A DNA stretch of 21,511 nucleotides, from positions 1 through 21,511 of the forward strand of contig JAHIOY010000072.1 of assembly GCA_018894495.1 (NCBI GenBank). Direction: 5' to 3'. This document shows, piece after piece, positions 18,792-21,511 of the stretch. The notes below the pieces were generated by a model. It did no database searches, was not told the origin of the DNA, and saw only the letters and a program-made list of their open reading frames with translations. How positions within the stretch are numbered: position 1 is the first letter of the stretch; every line of letters begins with the position of its first letter. This stretch comes from Patescibacteria group bacterium (lineage in GTDB: Bacteria > Patescibacteriota > Minisyncoccia > Minisyncoccales > JAHIOY01). The translations under genes and the position numbers were made by a program.

Positions 18792-19454
18792 ATGAAAACA
18801 GTTAAATTTTTAAATTGTAAAATAGATGTTTCAAAAAGAGTTTTTGTTCCCAGACCGGAAACAGAATTTTGGACAAAATTGGCAATAGCAGAAATTAAAA
18901 GAACTAAGGGAAAGAAAAAAGAGGTTTTAGATATTTTTTCAGCTACAGGATGCGTTGGGGTCTCAGTTTTAAAAAATATTAAAAATTCCTTTTGTGATTT
19001 TGTTGATATTGATGAAAATGCCTTAGAAGAAATCAAAATTAATTTAAAAATTAACAAAATTGAAAGGGGAAGATATGGAATTATTAAATCAGATGTTTTT
19101 GAGAAAATAAATAAGAAATATGATTTTATTTTAGCCAACCCTCCTTATGTGGCGCTGGAAAGGATTTCTGAGGTTCAGCCGAGGGTTCTAAGAGAGGAGC
19201 CGTATCTGGCTTTATTTGGCGGAAGAGACGGCCTGGATTATATAAGAAGATTTTTAAGGGAAGTGAAAAATCAATTGAAGCCAATGGGAAAGTTTTATTT
19301 GGAATTTGACCCTCGGCAAAAGGCGGAAATTGATATTATTTTAAGAAAAGAAGGATATAAATTTAAATTTAAGAAAGACCAGTTCAAAGAATGGCGGTTT
19401 TTAGTCGGTTCGTTAAATTCGTTAAATTCGTTAAAAATCAATCTTGATTTTTAG
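18792..19454 (+). CDS. prmC: PrmC/HemK-like N5-glutamine methyltransferase, lacking the N-terminal domain
   Basis: A 220-residue class I AdoMet-dependent methyltransferase. VFVPRPETE (17-25) is the hallmark of release-factor glutamine methyltransferases, DIFSATGCVGVSVL (47-60) is the AdoMet-binding motif I, and NPPYV (116-120) is the catalytic NPPY that binds the target glutamine amide. The probable role is methylation of the GGQ glutamine in peptide-chain release factors. It is shorter than typical PrmC (about 280 residues) because the N-terminal helical domain that contacts the release factor is missing, so another substrate is possible. The start at ATG 18792 directly abuts a repeat. The C-terminal SLNSLNSLK comes from a 9-base repeat and the last five residues from a hairpin repeat. 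Confidence 0.82.
   Translation: MKTVKFLNCKIDVSKRVFVPRPETEFWTKLAIAEIKRTKGKKKEVLDIFSATGCVGVSVLKNIKNSFCDFVDIDENALEEIKINLKINKIERGRYGIIKSDVFEKINKKYDFILANPPYVALERISEVQPRVLREEPYLALFGGRDGLDYIRRFLREVKNQLKPMGKFYLEFDPRQKAEIDIILRKEGYKFKFKKDQFKEWRFLVGSLNSLNSLKINLDF
19409..19435. repeat. TTCGTTAAA tandem repeat (3 x 9) at the prmC 3' end
   Basis: Three exact copies of TTCGTTAAA encode the tripeptide repeat in SLNSLNSLK at the C-terminus of the methyltransferase. Because 9 is a multiple of 3, copy number could change here without frameshift. Confidence 0.9.
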
Positions 19455-19502
19455 ACAATCAATATTGATTTTTAGACAATCAATCTTTATTGATTTTTAG
19501 AC
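19433..19502. repeat. Three tandem AT-rich hairpins each followed by TTTTTAGAC
   Basis: Units at 19437-19457, 19458-19478 and 19479-19502 share the ends ATCAAT and TTGATTTTTAGAC. Each can fold: AAAAATCAA-TC-TTGATTTTT, AATCAATATTGATT, and AATCAAT-CTTT-ATTGATT. The prmC stop codon (TAG) lies in the first unit. The T-runs after weak stems could act as tandem leaky terminators between prmC and nrdD, but this is inference. Confidence 0.75.
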
Positions 19503-19552
19503 TTGGAAATGAAAAATTTGACAGAGATTTTAATTGGCGTTAGAATCAACTA

Positions 19553-21511
19553 ATGTCTGAAAATAAAATTATAAAAGTTTACCCGCCAAAACCCCGCCCC
19601 TTTTCTGAAAAGGGCGGGGCTAGGCGGGTGAAAAAAAGAGACGGTAGAATTGTTGATTTTGAGCAAAGCAAAATTACCAACGCTGTTTTTAAATCCGTCA
19701 CTGCTGCCGGAGAAGGCGATGGAGATAAGTCAAGAAAGATTTCAAATAAAGTCGTCCAAATTTTAAACCGAAGGTTTAAAAAAGACGAAATACCAACAGT
19801 TGAACAAATTCAAGATATTGTTGAAGAGGTTTTGATTTCGGCCGGATTAGTTGAAACCGCCAAATCCTATATTTTATATAGAGAACAGCGGAGAAGGGTC
19901 AGGGAAGCGGTAAAAGTGGCTGAGGAAGCGGTGGATAGAGTTGACCAATACTTAGAAAAATTGGATTGGGAAGTTCAAGAAAATGCCAATATGGCTTTTT
20001 CTCTTCAGGGACTAAATCACTATGCCGTCTCTTACATTGTTAAAAAATATTGGCTAAACAAAATCTATCCAAAAGAGATTAGAGAAGCAAATCAATCCGG
20101 CGACTTGCATATTCATAATTTAGACACTTTGGCCGTTTACTGTTCGGGCTGGGATTTATATGACCTCTTATTAAAAGGATTTGGCGGGGTTTCGGGAAAA
20201 GTTGCCACTGGGTCGGCTAAACATTTGAGAAGCGCTTTAGGACAGGCAGTTAATTTTATATATACAATTCAAGGAGAAGTGGCAGGCGCCGTTTCTTTTT
20301 CAAACTTTGACACTCTTTTAGCTCCCTTTATTCGCTATGACCGATTAAACTATCAACAAGTCAAGCAAGCGCTTCAGGAGTTTATGTTTAATATGTCGGT
20401 GCCAACTAGAGTGGGCTTCCAAAACCCTTTCAGCAATATTACATTGGACTTAAAGCCCTCGCCAACTTTTGCTAAACAGCCAGTGATTATCGGTGGCAAG
20501 TCCCAAAACGAAACCTACGGTGAATTTGGAGAAGAAATGAAAATCTTTGACAAAGCGCTTTACGAAGTGATGTTGGAAGGCGACAAGAATGCTCGGCCGT
20601 TTTCCTTTCCGATTCCCACCATCAATATCACTAAAGATTTTCCTTGGGATGAACCAGCATTCAATGGAATTTTTGAGGCCTCGGCCAAGTATGGGGTAAA
20701 TTATTTCGCTAATTACATAAGTTCGGATATGAGACCAGAGGATGTACGTTCCATGTGCTGTCGATTACGTTTGAATCTTAAAGAACTTTATAATCGGGGC
20801 GGCGGCGGGTTGTTTGGCAGCGGCAGCAACACCGGTTCGATTGGCGTGGTGACCATTAATATGTCCAAGATTGGTTATTTGTCAAAAACAAAAAAAGAGT
20901 TTTTGGAGAGATTGGCAAAGTTAATGGACTTGGCAAAAGAGTCATTGGAGATAAAAAGAAAGGCAATTGAGAATTTTATTGAAAAAGGTTTGTATCCTTA
21001 TTCCAGATTTTATTTATCAGGGGTAAAGAAAATGAGAGGGCAATATTACGCCAATCATTTTTCAACCATTGGTTTAATCGGAATGAATGAAGCCCTTTTG
21101 AATTTTATTGGCGAGAATATTGCTTCAAAAAGAGGAAGAAAATTTGCTTTGGAGGTCTTGGATTTTATGAGAGAAAAATTGGTCAAATATCAAAAAGAAA
21201 CCGGCAATATTTACAATTTAGAACAAACGCCGGCCGAGGGCACCTCCTTCCGTTTAGCATTAAAAGATAAAGAAAAATACCCGGATATCATTACCGCCGG
21301 AACAAAGAAAACCCCATTTTATACTAACAGCTCGCAACTTCCTGTTAACTACACCGATGATGTTTTTGAGGCATTAAAACTTCAAGATGAATTAACCTGT
21401 AAATACACCGGAGGCAGCATTTTCCATATATTTTTGGGCGAAAAGATGCCAGACGCTGAATCAGTAAAAAGATTGGTAAAAAAGGTTTTTCAAAATTTCA
21501 AACTTCCTTAT
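19553..21511 (+). CDS. nrdD: Anaerobic (class III) ribonucleoside-triphosphate reductase, 5' part
   Basis: The first 653 codons are present and the frame is open at the window edge. The enzyme makes dNTPs without oxygen using a glycyl radical installed by NrdG. An N-terminal ATP-cone (KKRDGRIVDFEQSKITNAVF to about residue 105) precedes the catalytic barrel, which shows SGDLHIHNLDT, RVGFQNPFSNITLD, the MCCRLRLNL cysteine segment, GSGSNTGSIGVVTINM and YNLEQTPAEGTSFRLA. The glycyl-radical loop and zinc cysteines lie beyond the window. The first 25 codons contain a GC-rich palindrome read as YPPKPRPFSEKGGARR before the ATP-cone. The ATG at 19553 overlaps by one base the stop of a 14-codon ORF (19509-19553, MKNLTEILIGVRIN) that may be a coupling leader or chance. 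It indicates anaerobic growth. Confidence 0.95.
   Translation, partial: MSENKIIKVYPPKPRPFSEKGGARRVKKRDGRIVDFEQSKITNAVFKSVTAAGEGDGDKSRKISNKVVQILNRRFKKDEIPTVEQIQDIVEEVLISAGLVETAKSYILYREQRRRVREAVKVAEEAVDRVDQYLEKLDWEVQENANMAFSLQGLNHYAVSYIVKKYWLNKIYPKEIREANQSGDLHIHNLDTLAVYCSGWDLYDLLLKGFGGVSGKVATGSAKHLRSALGQAVNFIYTIQGEVAGAVSFSNFDTLLAPFIRYDRLNYQQVKQALQEFMFNMSVPTRVGFQNPFSNITLDLKPSPTFAKQPVIIGGKSQNETYGEFGEEMKIFDKALYEVMLEGDKNARPFSFPIPTINITKDFPWDEPAFNGIFEASAKYGVNYFANYISSDMRPEDVRSMCCRLRLNLKELYNRGGGGLFGSGSNTGSIGVVTINMSKIGYLSKTKKEFLERLAKLMDLAKESLEIKRKAIENFIEKGLYPYSRFYLSGVKKMRGQYYANHFSTIGLIGMNEALLNFIGENIASKRGRKFALEVLDFMREKLVKYQKETGNIYNLEQTPAEGTSFRLALKDKEKYPDIITAGTKKTPFYTNSSQLPVNYTDDVFEALKLQDELTCKYTGGSIFHIFLGEKMPDAESVKRLVKKVFQNFKLPY
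19582..19628. repeat. Nested GC-rich palindrome at the start of nrdD
   Basis: CCCGCC (19582-19587) pairs with GGCGGG (19623-19628). Inside, CCCCGCCCCTTTT pairs with AAAAGGGCGGGG across a CTG loop, with one bulged C. It is read in frame in the nrdD N-terminus and shares its inner stem with the palindrome at 18215-18253 in the RdgB-like gene. Confidence 0.88.

Noticed and set aside
18749..19138. Antisense ORF of 129 codons starting with Met on the - strand
   Set aside because: It covers the conserved part of the PrmC-like gene in reverse and ends in the ATTCGTA repeat; no protein family features.

Overview
The window looks like a chromosomal segment from a member of the Candidate Phyla Radiation (Patescibacteria), most likely Parcubacteria-like. 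This is an inference. It rests on tightly packed genes, the divergent SecA, TpiA, MurB and RdgB-like proteins, and many short palindromic and 7-base tandem repeats lying inside genes in frame, including one that encodes the peptide SFAKASAGK. TGA, TAA and TAG all behave as stops, so the standard bacterial code applies. All 16 genes I call lie on the + strand, and I see no tRNA, rRNA or CRISPR array.

Layout. Bases 1-201 hold no gene I can support. 202-765 encodes a lone DEDDh (ERI-1-like) 3'-5' exonuclease. 843-10738 is a surface-glycan operon with tight junctions: a phosphoglycosyl transferase, TPP-dependent dehydrogenase E1 alpha and beta subunits, a class I aminotransferase, a DegT/PglE-type sugar aminotransferase, a membrane PglF/WbpM-type nucleotide-sugar 4,6-dehydratase split by a 353-residue intein with a LAGLIDADG endonuclease, and an O-antigen-ligase-type polymerase/ligase with C-terminal TPRs. 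The dehydratase, DegT enzyme and phosphoglycosyl transferase match the PglF-PglE-PglC logic of 4-amino-4,6-dideoxy sugar synthesis and loading onto a lipid carrier. The E1 pair has no E2 or E3 partner here, and its role is unknown.

10806-18496 is a housekeeping stretch: murB, a remnant of a ribosome hibernation factor gene, speD and speE (spermidine synthesis), secA, a small DUF1858 protein, tpiA, an unrecognised protein with a GXGXG beta-helix, and an RdgB/Ham1-like NTP pyrophosphatase. 18497-18791 is non-coding and built almost wholly of repeats. It is followed by a PrmC-like methyltransferase (18792-19454), three tandem AT-rich hairpins, and the first 653 codons of the class III ribonucleotide reductase nrdD, which runs off the window.

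The most unusual theme is repeat invasion. Heptamer arrays, often exactly 5 x 7 bases, and several palindrome families lie inside secA, murB, tpiA, rdgB, nrdD and the DUF1858 gene without breaking the reading frame. The same families also form the 5' leaders of murB, tpiA, prmC and the degT gene and the 3' ends of others. Two copies of one hairpin show compensatory base changes. The intein in the glycan dehydratase sits immediately before the catalytic Thr-Asp-Lys segment.
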